Assembly (NCBI GenBank): GCA_963682175.1 | Contig: OY821771.1 | Coordinates: 41,498,201-41,562,200 of the forward strand | Direction of reading: 5' to 3' | DNA: 64,000 nt | From: Triglochin maritima | Lineage: Eukaryota > Streptophyta > Magnoliopsida > Alismatales > Juncaginaceae | Shown here: positions 12,197-23,303 of the stretch, one piece after another | Position numbering within the stretch: the first letter of the stretch is position 1 | How the letters are laid out: each line of letters opens with the position of its first letter | Translations under genes and position numbers: made by a program | The notes under the pieces: model-generated | What the model was told of the DNA's origin: nothing | What the model saw: only the letters and a program-made list of their open reading frames with translations | Database searches by the model: none

Positions 12197-13468
12197 ATCA
12201 GGCAGTGAAATCTGCTGCACATTTACTCGCGACGAGCCGAACGGCCTACCGTCGACTTCCAAATACTCACGGTAATTAAGTGAGCGAGCTTGACATACCT
12301 AAAGGTCTGAAGAGACCCTTGAAGAACCACGACGATGCCTCCACGAGCGCGCCTCCCCAAAAACGATCCGTCGACGACACTCGCGTCCAAACGACGATCA
12401 ATCACCTCCTCGACACACTCGAGCACTCCAACTCCTCCACCAATCCTACCACCACGATCACATGACACGTGAGGTCGAGAGAGAGAAAAGGAAACGCGAG
12501 GGATGGGTTAGCAAAACCACAACTCACCTTCGGCCACCACAACGACTCCGAAGCACTCCTCCACCACACGCCGGAGCACCACGCCTCCGCACCGGCGATC
12601 AACTGAGGAAGAGAGAGTGAGAACCGTGAGAGAGGGAGAGCAACAGAGAGGAAGAGGGAGGGAGAAACCCATAAATATCACTCACCTTTCAATCTCATCC
12701 ATCCATCCATCTCCACTCCATCCCCACCATTCATCTCCTCTCCAAACCATCTCAACCCTTCACCTCATCCACATTCAATCCAAGCCATTCATCTTTATCT
12801 CCCTCCTAATCTCCACCTAAACAAGATTAAGGCACAATTAAGATTAAGATTAGGCTAAAATCCTACAAATATGTATACCTAATGAGCCCATAGATTCCGT
12901 ATATGGGATTAAACTTGCTGATAGGTTATATAAGCAGAAAAAAGAATTCAAATACAATTTCAAAGAAAGGGAGAAATTCGAAGGGGTACTATTTTTGGAA
13001 AGAACTTACCGTTGAATCCAAAAAAGGAAAACGTAGAGGAACCAGCTTCTTGCTCCACCTTGAAATGGTAATCCAAAGACATCTCCTGCAATCTGGTCAA
13101 CATACATTCTTTGGCATTCACTGTCAAAAACAAGACAAGCAGATCCAGTTAGGCACGACCGACATAATCTCCTTCAAATGTTTTGGACTCGAGAAAGAAA
13201 ATCAAAGTCACTTACCAAACTTCCATCTAGATTGGACAAGAGCGATATCGGAGTTGTGGATCAGGAAAGGCACGGACCGAGTCTGGAAATCCGGTTCAGG
13301 TTGGAAATCGGCGTCGAACATGGCAATGAAATCACAAATCTGTACATAAGAATGCTTCATGCCTTCTTTAAGTGCCCCTGCTTTGTACCCTGTCCTGTTA
13401 TCCCTCACTTCGTAGTGTATGTTCATTCCTTTGTTCTTCCACTTTTGGCACTCTAATTCCACCATATC

Positions 13469-13846
13469 CTACAATTGTTTTTTACACCTCTAGCTTTATC
13501 CTTTTGCTAATTTATAATCTCCAGTTATGAAACTATAGATAGATCATAGATGTCATGCTATTTATTTTTGCTAGATTTGATATACATACAATTTTGTCAA
13601 GTATTGATGGTCTTAGTTTGTTTTAGATATTAGCGAATGCTTCATACAAATATTACACGTCACTAGACACGAAGACGTGCATAACATGAATGAAAATTGA
13701 ATCCATGTATTTGCATTACTACTCTTCAAATGAAAAGTATAATTGATAGTATGGTCTACATTAAAGGGTATCAAGGATAATGACTCGACTTGAAGGGTAT
13801 ATGTTGGTGCAAATATGACCAAAGTTGAGGATATAGATGCAAAAAT
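13469..13846. other. Intron-2-like DNA of the decayed CSLA copy
   Basis: AT-rich sequence upstream of CSLA exon 3. It has no second exon. Its last five bases (AAAAT) are the left target-site duplication of the next element. Confidence 0.55.
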
Positions 13847-16038
13847 TGTAACATCACCGAAACAACGGAAATTTTAACTTTTAATAAAAAGATAATCAAA
13901 GGATAAACATCAGGGGACGCTACTCGAAGATATATATAAAATATGGTGCAACACCGTATACAGGAGTTGTCAAAAGAATGACTACATCAAAATACAATAT
14001 ACAGATATACAAGTAGTCATAATAACCTCAAAAACCGACACGAGGACCCGACTCCAAGATGCACTCGTCCTCCGTCACCACCCAACAACTCCTGAAGGGG
14101 AACCTGAAATCAAACAACAATGCCGTGAGTCTCCCGAAGGAAACCCCGTATGTCAAACTCACCTACATGCAATGCGAAACATGACCTATCATACTAGTAT
14201 TATGCTAAACATAAATCATAACTGGTCATTACCCAAATGGGTCATAAGGTCATAATAGTCATTTCCCCAACCGGGGTTCATTAGTCATAGGTCTAGTTTT
14301 AAACATCCGTAGATACCCACCGCAGGCACATGCAGTCATACAGAAAATACGCGATACACCCCCACTCGCAGCTACACTAGTCATATGGGTTCGGTGAGGG
14401 TCACACGCAATTCCGAGTCATCATCAGATCTGATCAGTGGTCGAAGACCACAATCCGCCAGAGTCGTCACTCTGGTCGGTCATACTCGTCAGCCGTGCCA
14501 CAACTGGACGATCATACTCGCCGGAACAACATCGGTCGAACACATCCGCCGGAACAACTTCGGTCGGTCATCTCCGTCGCCACACATGCTAAGGCACAGA
14601 ACTCTGCTGCACAAGGGCTAACAGTCATCTCCGTCGCCACACAGGCTAAGGCACAGAACTCTGCTGCACAAGGGCTAACAATCATCTCCGTCGCCACACA
14701 GGCTAAGGTCATCTCCTTCGCCACAAAGACTCAGGTCATCTCTGTCGCCACACAGGCCGACAGTCATCTCTGTCGCCACACAGGCCGACAGTCATCTCCT
14801 TCGCCACAAAGACTAAGGTCATCTATGTTGCCACACAGGCCAACAGTCATAACAGTCATCACATATAGATCATGCAAAGGGGAATATGGTCCCACAGGTC
14901 TACTACCTAGGTCTCAATGCATATGTCATAACATAGGAACATAAGCAATAAATGCAATCCACGCACCAACGCGCTCATAAACAACTAATGCAAATACTGG
15001 GCTCCAACGGTCGACCGAAAACGGTCATACGGTCGACCGTTTGGTCGTTAAAACCGGTAATTGGTTCGAACCACAATCCAACAATCGAACCAAGGAAATC
15101 GTCGAAACGGTCGAACAAAGGTCTCTGAGCGGTCGACCGTTTAGAAGGTCTACGCCACAAAATAATAATAAATAACACATCCCCAACGGTCGAACGACAA
15201 TGGGCTTCCGGTCGACCGAAAAACATTAGGGACTTCAACATTCTTCTAAGTCATTACCGGTCGACCGAAATATGAATCGGTCGAACCCCACTTAAGTCGT
15301 CTTAAGTCATCGGTCGAACGGGATCTAAGGGTGGTCGACCGTTTAGAAGTCTACACCCCCAACCGACTTAAAACAGTACGTCCGGTCGAACTTGGTCAAA
15401 GTGACGGTCGACCATTTAGATGGTCAACGCCTCCAACCAACATACTACAGTGCATTCGGTCGACCGACAAAGGGGACCCGGTTGACCGAAAACACTCAGG
15501 GTCTTCATCTTCTCGCTCAAACGTACAATCGGTCGACCACCCATAGGGTATCGTTCGACCGATTCGAGCGAGAGTGCCCGAATTACACTACAACAGGTCG
15601 ACCGAATTGAGCACCGGTCGACCGAAACAGAGTAGAAATTCTGCCACTCTATTCCGACGAGCCATTCGGCCTACCGTCGAACACTCAAACACCCACACAA
15701 CCTTGGTGAGCGTGAGCGTAAAAGCAAGGCTTGGCATACCTTGAAAGCTTGAAGAAGCTTCCGACGAGCAACGACAATTCCTCCACGAGAGAGAATGCAA
15801 CTCCGGCGAACTCCTCACCTTCCTTGAACTCCGGCGACCTCGACTTGCCGGCGTCCCGCTCCTCCTCCTTTCCTTCCACCAACGAACTACAAGTGAGGGA
15901 GAGAAAGTGTTGAGGGAGAGAGATGAAAAAGAGAGAGAATGAGAAGAAAATGGGTTGAGTGGGTTTAAATACTCTCACTTAATTGGGGTTAAAGTTCTTA
16001 AACCTAATTAACCTTAATCAAAGGATTAGGTTCTCACA
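13847..16038 (-). repeat. 3' LTR of the gag-only element
   Basis: TGTAACATCACC to TTCTCACA on the plus strand. It contains a minisatellite (14563-14850), CGGTCGACCG palindromes (15009-15620) and a minus-strand TATA-like GAGTATTTAAACCC near 15958-15975. Confidence 0.88.
14563..14850. repeat. Minisatellite GTCATCTCCGTCGCCACACA in LTR
   Basis: About eight units of CATCTCCGTCGCCACACAGG with CTAAGG or CCGACAGT linkers, some extended by CACAGAACTCTGCTGCACAA. A shorter version (about five units) occupies 18150-18345 in the partner LTR, explaining most of the LTR length difference. Confidence 0.82.
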
Positions 16039-16074
16039 ATCTACACTCCTTAAAGGAATTTCGTCCTCGAAATT
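16039..16074 (-). other. Polypurine tract of the gag-only element
   Basis: Read on the minus strand, AATTTCGAGGACGAAATTCC is followed by TTTAAGGAGTGTAGAT directly before the 3' LTR. This is the motif typical of Tekay/Del chromoviruses and the basis of the lineage call. Confidence 0.8.
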
Positions 16075-16091
16075 CAAGCAACCAGCAACTC

Positions 16092-17279
16092 CTAAGCTCC
16101 AGTTCCTTCCAACCATTCTCCGTGCAGACGCAATAAAAACAAGAAACAGGAAAAACAACAACACACCAGAACCAACCAAAATCCAAAGCATACCTCTCCA
16201 CAGTTGCTGCCATCCTTCGTTTCCTCAGCCTGGATAGAGTAGACTCGTCCAGTTGGCCTTCCCTGCTCCGGCCTCGCAATAGGTCGACTAACTATGCCTC
16301 TGCCTGCCTCTGATGGTCCAGGTCTCCTGCTCGGCTCTCCCTGACGGTTCGGGCACTCCCTGACGAAGTGTCCAAGCTGACCGCAACCCAAACAAGTCCC
16401 CGAGCGAAAGAAACACGATCGTCCCGGATGGATCCTACTACAGTTCCTGCACACCTCTGGTCTGCGAGAGCTGCTCCCCTCAGGTTGTCGAGTGTCACCC
16501 TCCTCAATCCTGGGCCTCTTGCCCTGACTTACCCCAGCACTGACATCCTCTCGTCCCCTGGTCTTCCCCTGGGTCTTCCCGGCATCCACGTAGTTCTCCT
16601 GATAATCCTGATCTATGAGGGTTGCGTACTTCACTGCATCAGCCAAGGTCTGCGGCATACTGTAAGTCACACGTGTGCAGAGCTGCTTCCGAAGCCCCCA
16701 GATGAACTTCCTCGCCCGCTGCACTGGAGTCACACAGATCTCAGGACAATAACGCTCCAAAGCGTTAAACTTGCGCGTGTAAACTGCCAGTGACATCTCC
16801 CCCTGCTCAAGGCTCATAAACTCCTCTCGCTTCCCATCCTTGACATGCTCTGGAAAATACTGCTCGTTGAACTCTCCGAGAAAGTCCTCCCAACTGACGT
16901 CTCTGCCCGCAAAGACCACTGCAGACGTGGTCCTCCACCAACTAGATGCATCACCGCCCAAGACATAAGTGGCCAGACCCATCATCCTCTCCGAAGGAGC
17001 TCCTATCGCCCGAAAGATCTCCTGGATCTTGAAGACCCAATCCTCAGCAGTCTCTGAGTCACATATGCCATCAAAAGTAGGCGGATGCTGGCGCATAAAC
17101 CGATCGTGCATCGCCCCAGCCCCTACTGACTCCTCTCGGCCAGACTGACGCTCCAGAAGTACGCCTAATCTCTCAACCGTCTGGTAGAGCATCCGCCGCT
17201 CTTCCGCCCAATCCGTGCCACCAGTCTCATCGCTAGTGCTACGGTAACGAGGAGGAAGTCGCGCGCGTGTCGGAGGCAT
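16092..17279 (-). CDS. Retrotransposon Gag protein (Tekay-type)
   Basis: Open frame of 395 aa starting MPPTRARLPPRYRS directly after the primer-binding region. The central Gag domain (about residues 80-220) includes QHPPTFDG, FLGEFNEQYFPEHV and a conserved MPQTLADAVKYATLIDQDY stretch. A single CCHC knuckle, CLGCGQLGHFVREC, lies near residue 300. Gag forms the cytoplasmic particle that packages element RNA. There is no internal stop, unlike the relative at 43.8-42.7 kb, so it could still be translated. From about 16205 to the stop the frame reads through a deletion junction; the last 35 or so residues are a Cys/Phe/Leu-rich tail unlike other Gag proteins and are probably an artefact of that deletion. 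Confidence 0.85.
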   Translation of the reverse strand: MPPTRARLPPRYRSTSDETGGTDWAEERRMLYQTVERLGVLLERQSGREESVGAGAMHDRFMRQHPPTFDGICDSETAEDWVFKIQEIFRAIGAPSERMMGLATYVLGGDASSWWRTTSAVVFAGRDVSWEDFLGEFNEQYFPEHVKDGKREEFMSLEQGEMSLAVYTRKFNALERYCPEICVTPVQRARKFIWGLRKQLCTRVTYSMPQTLADAVKYATLIDQDYQENYVDAGKTQGKTRGREDVSAGVSQGKRPRIEEGDTRQPEGSSSRRPEVCRNCSRIHPGRSCFFRSGTCLGCGQLGHFVRECPNRQGEPSRRPGPSEAGRGIVSRPIARPEQGRPTGRVYSIQAEETKDGSNCGEVCFGFWLVLVCCCFSCFLFLLRLHGEWLEGTGA

Positions 17280-17406
17280 CTAGCACCAAAATCAAAACAA
17301 CAACAATCAGCATGATGAATGCATGCATGATCTACAAAAATAAATGCATGCCTCTATCCACTACTCCTAAGGTGGTTTCTTTAGATGAGTGCACTGGAAT
17401 CGACCC

Positions 17407-17418
17407 GCTCTGATACCA
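17407..17418 (-). other. Primer-binding site, initiator tRNA-Met
   Basis: TGGTATCAGAGC on the minus strand, three bases inside the 5' LTR, the usual tRNA-Met primer site. Confidence 0.85.
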
Positions 17419-17421
17419 AGT

Positions 17422-19523
17422 TGTAACATCCCCGAAACAGCGGAAATTTAAACTTTTAATAAAAAGATAATCAAAGGATAAATATCAACACAGGGGACGC
17501 TACTCGAAGATATATATATATATATAAAATATGGTGCAATACCGTATACAGGAGTTGTCAAAAGAATGACTACATCAAAATACAATATACAGATATACAA
17601 GTAGTCATAATAACCTCAAAAACCGACACGATGACCCGACTCCAAGATGCACTCGTCCTCCGTCACCACCCAACAACTCCCGAAGGGGAACCTGAAATCA
17701 AACAACAATGCCGTGAGTCTCCCGAAGGAAACCCCGTATGTCAAACTCACCTACATGCAATGAGAAACATGACCTATCATACTAGTATTATGCCAAACAT
17801 AAATCATAACTGGTCATTACCCAAACGGGTCATAAGATCATAATAGTCATTTCCCCAACCGAGGTTCATTAGTCATAAGTCTAGTTTTGGACATCCGTAG
17901 ATACCCACCGCAGGCACATGCGGTCATATGGAAAATGCGCGACACACCCCCACTCGCAGCTACACTAGTCATATGGGTTCGGTGAGGGTCGCACGCAATT
18001 CCGAGTCATCATCAGATCTGATCAGTGGTCGAAGACCACAATCCGCCAGAGTCGTCACTCTGGTCGGTCATACTCGTCAGCCGTGCCACAGCTGGACGAT
18101 TATACTCGCTGGAACAACATCGGTCGAGCACATCCGCCGGAACAACATCGGTCGGTCATCTCTGTTGCCACACAGGCTAAGGCACAGAACTCTGTTGCAC
18201 AAGGGCTAACAGTCATCTCCGTCGCCACACAGGCTAAGGTCATCTCCTTCACCACAAAGGCTCAGGTCATCTCTGTTGCCACACAGGCCGACAGTCATCT
18301 CCTTCGCCACAAAGGCTAAGGTCATCTCTGTCGCCACACAGGCCAACAGTCATAACAGTCATCACATATAGATCATGCAAATGGGAATATGGTCCCACAA
18401 GTCTACTACCTAGGTCTCAATGCATATGTCATAACATGGGAACATAAGCAATAAATGTAATCCACACACCAACGCGCTCATAAACAACTAATGCAAATAC
18501 TGGGCTCCAACGGTCGACCGAAAACGGTCATACGGTTGACCGTTTTGTCGTTAAAACCGGTAATTGGTTCGAACCACAATCCAACGGTCGAACCAAGGAA
18601 ATCATCGAAACGGTCGAACAAAGGTCTCTGGGCGGTCGACCGTTTAGAAGGTCTACGCCACAAAATAATAATAAATAACACATCCCCAACGGTCGAACGA
18701 CAATGGGCTTCCGGTCGACCGAAAAACATCAGGGACTTCAACATTCTTCTAAGTCATTACCGGTCGACCGAAATATGAATCGGTCGAACCCCACTTAAGT
18801 CGTCTTAAGTCATCGGTCGAACGAGATCTCAGGGTGGTCGACCGTTTAGAAGTCTACACCGCCAACCGACTTAAAACAGTACGTCCGGTCGAACTTGGTC
18901 AAAGCGACGGTCGACCGTTTAGAAGGTCAATGCACCCAACCGACATACTACAGTGCATTCGGTCGACCGACAAAGGGGACCCGATCGACCGAAAACACTC
19001 AGAGTCTTCATCTTCTCGCTCAAACATACAATCGGTCGACCACCCATAGGGTATCGTTCGACCGATTCGAGCGAGAGCGCCCGAATTACACTACAACCGG
19101 TCGACCGAAACAGAGCATAAATTTTGCCACTCTATTCCGACGAGCCATTCGGCCTACCGTCGAACACTCAAACACCCACACAACCTTGGTGAGCGTAAAA
19201 GCAAGGCTTGACATACCTTGAAAGCTTGAAGAAGCTTCCGACGAGCAACGACGATTCCTCCACGAGAGAGAACGCAACTCCGGCGAACTCCTCACCTTCC
19301 TTGAACTCCGGCGACCTCGACTTGCCGGCGTCCCACTCCTCCTCCTTTCCTTCCACCGACGAACTACAAGTGAGGGAGTGAAAGTGTTGAGGGAGAGAGA
19401 TGAAAAAGAGAGAGAATGAGATAATGAGAAGAAAATGGGTTGAGTGGGTTTAAATACTCTCACTTGATTAGGGTTAAAGTTCTTAAACCTAATTAACTTT
19501 AATCAAAGGATTAGGTTCTCACA
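17422..19523 (-). repeat. 5' LTR of the gag-only element
   Basis: TGTAACATCCCC to TTCTCACA on the plus strand; aligns with 13847-16038 along its length. Contains palindromes at about 18510-19110. Confidence 0.88.
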
Positions 19524-21469
19524 AAAATACCCTTGTATATATTGAAAATTGCACCAATGCCCTTCGTATTGCATAATATCTTACGTACCCTCTCCGATTT
19601 GGAACATACTATAAATTATACCGTTATGTTGAAGAGTATTTGATGTTCAAGTCCCCTCTATTGTGCCTCGGATGTGTTGGTGAATATATTTTAAAGTCAA
19701 ACTGAATTTGAAGTTGAATTTGGTTCACGTCAAAATTATGATACAAATAGAGGACAAATGGGTATTTATAAATATTTATCAAATTGGGATAGCTAGGATA
19801 TAACAAAATGTTGGAGGGTATTATTAGCATTTTTAATTGTTTGAAGGATATTTAATAAATTACCCCAACAAGCAATCAATGAGAGGGTCATCCCACATAT
19901 CTTGCATTGAAATCTATATACATGCATCTATCAAAAAAAATTATATTCATGCAGAAAAAGGAGAAAACATATTTTTAATATAGAATGCATGGATAAATTC
20001 TTGAAAAACATTGTTAGTCATAACTTCGCACTTATATAAATCTCGAATGTGCATGTACGCATCGGTGGTTTCTTTAGCTAAGACTGAACCAATGCTGAGG
20101 GTAGATGTAGTAGCCAAACTCTAAAATGGATAAAATAAATATATACACATTAGTTAGTTGATGTAGATATACGTAATACTTCTAGTCTAATTGAATTTAG
20201 ATGATAATTAGATGAAATAAATAAGGTTCAACTTGGAATATATGAAATGCCTTGAAGTTATTGTGATATTTAGGTTTCTTTTGGAGTAAAATTTTCTGAA
20301 AGGATAATTATTAGATCATAAAATAGTTTTATGGTAGAAATGGACTTTAGTTTAATTTGTCTCATCAAAGGCTTGGTCTTAGGATATGTTTGCAAAATTG
20401 TACCATTATTATATTAGCCACAAAGGTGTTGTGATATCGAATTATGTTGATTATTCTAAAAGGTTAATGATCGACGTGTGTGATTACTTTCTGTTAATCA
20501 AGTTTAGTTACGCAAATTAATGGAGCATAAATTCAGGATTTTTGCATGTGTTGGTAAATTGTGTATCTGGAACTAGAGAGTAAGTGGTTCAACAACAGTA
20601 GTTCAACTAGAGTGTGTTTGGAAATTGGAGTATTGGGTTTTGTTTACTTAGATGTGTGTGTGTGTATATATAGCTAATGTTGAAATTAATTGGCAAATGG
20701 GTTCATACTAAATTGTGTTGAAATAGACTGCATGTAATAAGATTTGGCTCTCGAAAGGGTAGAATCAAGTCTGACATGTTTAAAAGAGATGCTTATTTAA
20801 TCGACGAAGTATGTAACCAGTCATTTTGGAATATACAGGTCATTCAAAAGATTCATGAGTTAGGATATTCCTCGGATCTTGAGTTCAATCAGAAACTGTA
20901 AGTAAACCTTATCGATGCTCTACGTAGTATACCATAATTTTCTCTAATGAATTATGAACATGTCTTTTTATGTGTATTTGTGCACTGAAATGAATTGTGG
21001 TTAGCCATTATCGGAATAAAAATAGTGTTACCATCGGGCCCGAGCTACCGGGTGATACGTAGCATATCGAACTTGAGTATATGGTTAAATCGGCTAATGA
21101 CAGTAAAATAAAATAGACTCCAAGTTTGGTATGGAAGACTTTTCCGTTATTTAGCATGGAAGAAAATAATATCTAGTTCATATATGGTTTAAAATAAAAT
21201 GTTTGATTTTTATTTTTTAGTTGTCTTCCAACAATGTTTATGATTATCGAATTATGTTGATTATTCTAAAAGATTTACTTGCTGAGCTTGTAGCTCATTT
21301 ATGAATTATTTTCATGTTTCAGCACCACCTCAGGATCATATATATCAGGTAGGAGGATTCGGAAAGACCACTGACCATTGTTTGTTATGGTTTTTTTGGA
21401 TGAATCGCAACAGTGTCACCAATAATCATCCAAATTGGTTTTATGTCATCTCAAAGTAACTATTTGTCA
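19524..21469. other. AT-rich intergenic DNA
   Basis: No open frame of interest. A 28-bp segment starting TATCGAATTATGTTGATTAT is present exactly twice, at 20435-20462 and 21244-21271. A GC-richer patch near 21030-21070 (GGGCCCGAGCTACCGGG) stands out but is unassigned. Searched for CSLA exons 1-2 and found neither. Confidence 0.45.
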
Positions 21470-22255
21470 TAATACCATAGAAAAACTCAAAAATTTGTTC
21501 TAATGTTATTAACTTTTTTCCAATGTCATTCTGTTAGTCGTCCGTTAGTTTTATTAATATTTAATAGAAATTTTGCAGAATTATCCTAAATGAACTTAGA
21601 ATTCATAAATTTCATTATATGTGTTGTAAAAATTGCAAAGAATTACTCAAATAATTTAACTACACTCTCTATCATCTGTATCTTTCATCTTTCATCTTTC
21701 TTTTCTCTCACTAAACTTAATGACTCAGTTACTAAAATAATGAAATCCGATAATTTTATATTTTAAAATTACAAATATTTAATTATTTTTTATAAAAGAT
21801 ACATTTTCTAATATTATTTACTTTTTGTATAAAAATTCTTTTATCAATTATCAGATACATTTATTAAAAAAATTGAAATATATATAATTCAATATTTATT
21901 AGAAAATGTATTTTAATAAAAATAATTAAATATTTTGTAATTTTAAAATATAAAAACTTATCGGATTTTATTAGTTTAGTAACCGAGTCATTAAGTTTAG
22001 TGAGAGAAAAAGAAGATATTATAGATGAAAGATAAAGATGAGAAAGACTATAGATAAATTATTTGAGTAATGTTTGGTAATTTTTACGACACATATAATG
22101 AAATTTATGAATTCTAGGTTTATTCAGGGTGATTCTGCAAAATTTCCATTAAATATTAATAAAACTAACATACGTTAACAGATAAGTTAATGGATGACTG
22201 ACAGAATGACATTGGAAAAAAGTTAATGACATTAGAACAATTTTTTGGATTTTGC
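21470..22255. repeat. Long inverted repeat (foldback/MITE-like), about 0.8 kb
   Basis: The left arm from about 21476 (CAAAAATTTGTTCTAATGTT...) is matched in reverse complement by the right arm ending about 22250, through most of its length. Matching blocks include CTTTTTTCCAATGTCATTCT, TAAATGAACTTAGAATTCAT with its partner near 22110, and the TTACTAAAATAATGAAATCC block near 21740 with its partner near 21965. The centre is near 21870. No coding capacity; target-site duplication not resolved. Confidence 0.7.
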
Positions 22256-22435
22256 TACGAAATTATGGAAAAGGGGGCTACTATTCGTCGTCGGAAAACT
22301 ACTTAAATCGCCCCAACAATTACCTTTTTGTCATTAACAATTCATTTAATACTCATTTCGTCCCGCCACTTAAAATAACGTTTCTACCTACGTTTTCCTC
22401 ATTTTCCCAGTACAAACACCACGAAAATGTCTGGT
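22256..22435. other. Short intergenic segment
   Basis: No supported feature. Confidence 0.4.
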
Positions 22436-23303
22436 GAAGCGCCAGAATTCGGTGAAGTAAGCCCAACAAAAAAAATCGAGTCGGACATTTAGGTAAAGCG
22501 CCCCCCATGGGGAGGCGTCTTAGCCAGACGCCACCCCCATGGCAGAGGCGTTTGTCTAAGACGCCTCACCCAAGGGGGGGGGGGGTTGGCTAAGACGCCC
22601 CATCCTAAAAAAAATTTAAAATAATCTTAAAATTATACAGTGTGTTATCTCAAATTATTTGATGTTCCTTTGCAAGTTTTCAGTGGTAACGGGTCGGATT
22701 ACAATGAGTTTTTTTGCAAGTGATAAAGATTCAAAAAAATTCCAGATCCACCAATTTTTAAGATCCAAAATCCCCTGGCGGTAAAACATCCCGACTTAAA
22801 AATACCACATCGACAGGTCGTTCGGGGGCGGAAATTTTTTGGATTTTGAAATTGTTGGATCAGGAATTTTTTGAATTTTCATCACTTGCAAAAACTCGTT
22901 GTAAGGTGAGATGTCGGACGGTCGACAGTTTGCTTCTCGGTCTACCGAACATGTTCCATGCGGATGACCGAGTTTCCATCGGTCCACTGTGATCGTAAAG
23001 ACAGTAAGTTTTTGATCTTCCTGGAATCATTGCGTCGGTTTACTGATCTCTACCCGGTTATCCGGATATTTATTCTCAATAGCTTCAACATTTCTCTGGA
23101 AATCTCTATTCGGTGTACCGAATGTGTATCAGTCATCCGAATATAGTAATTATTAACTTATTAATTAATTAATTTAGCAATTATCTAAATTTATAATCAA
23201 TTATCTTTTTAAAAAAAATATAAAATATAAAAAAACATTGCAGGCGTCCGACGGAGACGCCCCGCCCATGGGAGGGGTGTCTGGGTAAAATGCCCCCCAT
23301 TGT
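22436..23303. repeat. GGCGTC-rich foldback-like fragment with an inner hairpin
   Basis: GC-rich blocks of GGCGTCT/AGACGCC words around CCCATGGG lie at 22490-22604 and in inverted form at 23240-23297, each next to an A/T-run block, suggesting a degenerate foldback element. Inside it a hairpin pairs 22699-22775 with 22830-22904 around a loop of about 54 bp. Between 22910 and 23145 are CGGT-NN-ACCG words (CGGTCTACCG, CGGTGTACCG) like those of the copia LTR. The right side stops abruptly at the truncated LTR. Confidence 0.5.

Larger units (their letters stand above)
10606..12867 (-). mobile_element. Solo LTR, Tekay-type subfamily A, in a CSLA intron
   Basis: Begins TGTAACATCCTC and ends TCCTACA; flanked on both sides by the perfect 5-bp duplication AATAT (10601-10605 and 12868-12872). 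It sits in the intron between exons 4 and 5 of the decayed CSLA copy, in the same transcriptional orientation as that gene. Only one LTR and no internal region remain. The LTR has the tandem array at 11026-11430 and the palindrome array at 11518-12196. Confidence 0.92.
9401..13468 (-). pseudogene. CSLA (glucomannan synthase-like) copy, exons 3-8 only
   Basis: Minus-strand exons equivalent to exons 3-7 of the full CSLA gene at 47-55 kb lie at 13468-13216, 13120-13010, 10553-10417, 10139-10026 and 9937-9738. Their lengths (253, 111, 137, 114, 200 bp) are identical to that gene's. An exon 8-like segment follows at about 9655-9401. GT2 motifs are kept: [17 protein letters not shown] and a QQHRW-type block. 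Three things indicate loss of function. Exons 1-2 are not visible between 13469 and 23.3 kb. Exon 9 is not visible beyond 9401. The segment from the exon 7 donor to the exon 8 body (9737-9656) contains no AG on the coding strand, and the only nearby acceptor (TTGCAG) shifts the frame. The next-to-last intron of exons 4-5 holds a solo LTR, and a gag-only retrotransposon lies just upstream of exon 3. Likely a partial tandem duplicate; a rearranged gene with distant exons is less likely. Confidence 0.8.
13847..19523 (-). mobile_element. Gag-only Tekay-type retrotransposon, subfamily B
   Basis: Two LTRs (13847-16038 and 17422-19523) bound an interior of about 1.4 kb. The whole element is flanked by a perfect AAAAT duplication (13842-13846, 19524-19528). 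On the minus strand the order is 5' LTR, primer-binding site, gag, polypurine tract, 3' LTR. Protease, reverse transcriptase, RNase H and integrase are absent, so movement would need enzymes from a related autonomous element. Exact ends and duplication show that it inserted as a unit and has not been rearranged since, apart from length differences between LTRs (2192 and 2102 bp) that lie mostly in their minisatellites. Confidence 0.9.

Noticed and set aside
16092..16205. Cys/Phe/Leu-rich C terminus of the gag-only element as a membrane domain
   Set aside because: Starts at the deletion junction and is absent from the related Gag at 43.8-42.7 kb; probably read-through.
13469..23303. Search for CSLA exons 1 and 2 of the partial copy
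   Set aside because: Neither the DDSTD exon nor the N-terminal membrane exon could be seen on the minus strand, so they were not annotated.
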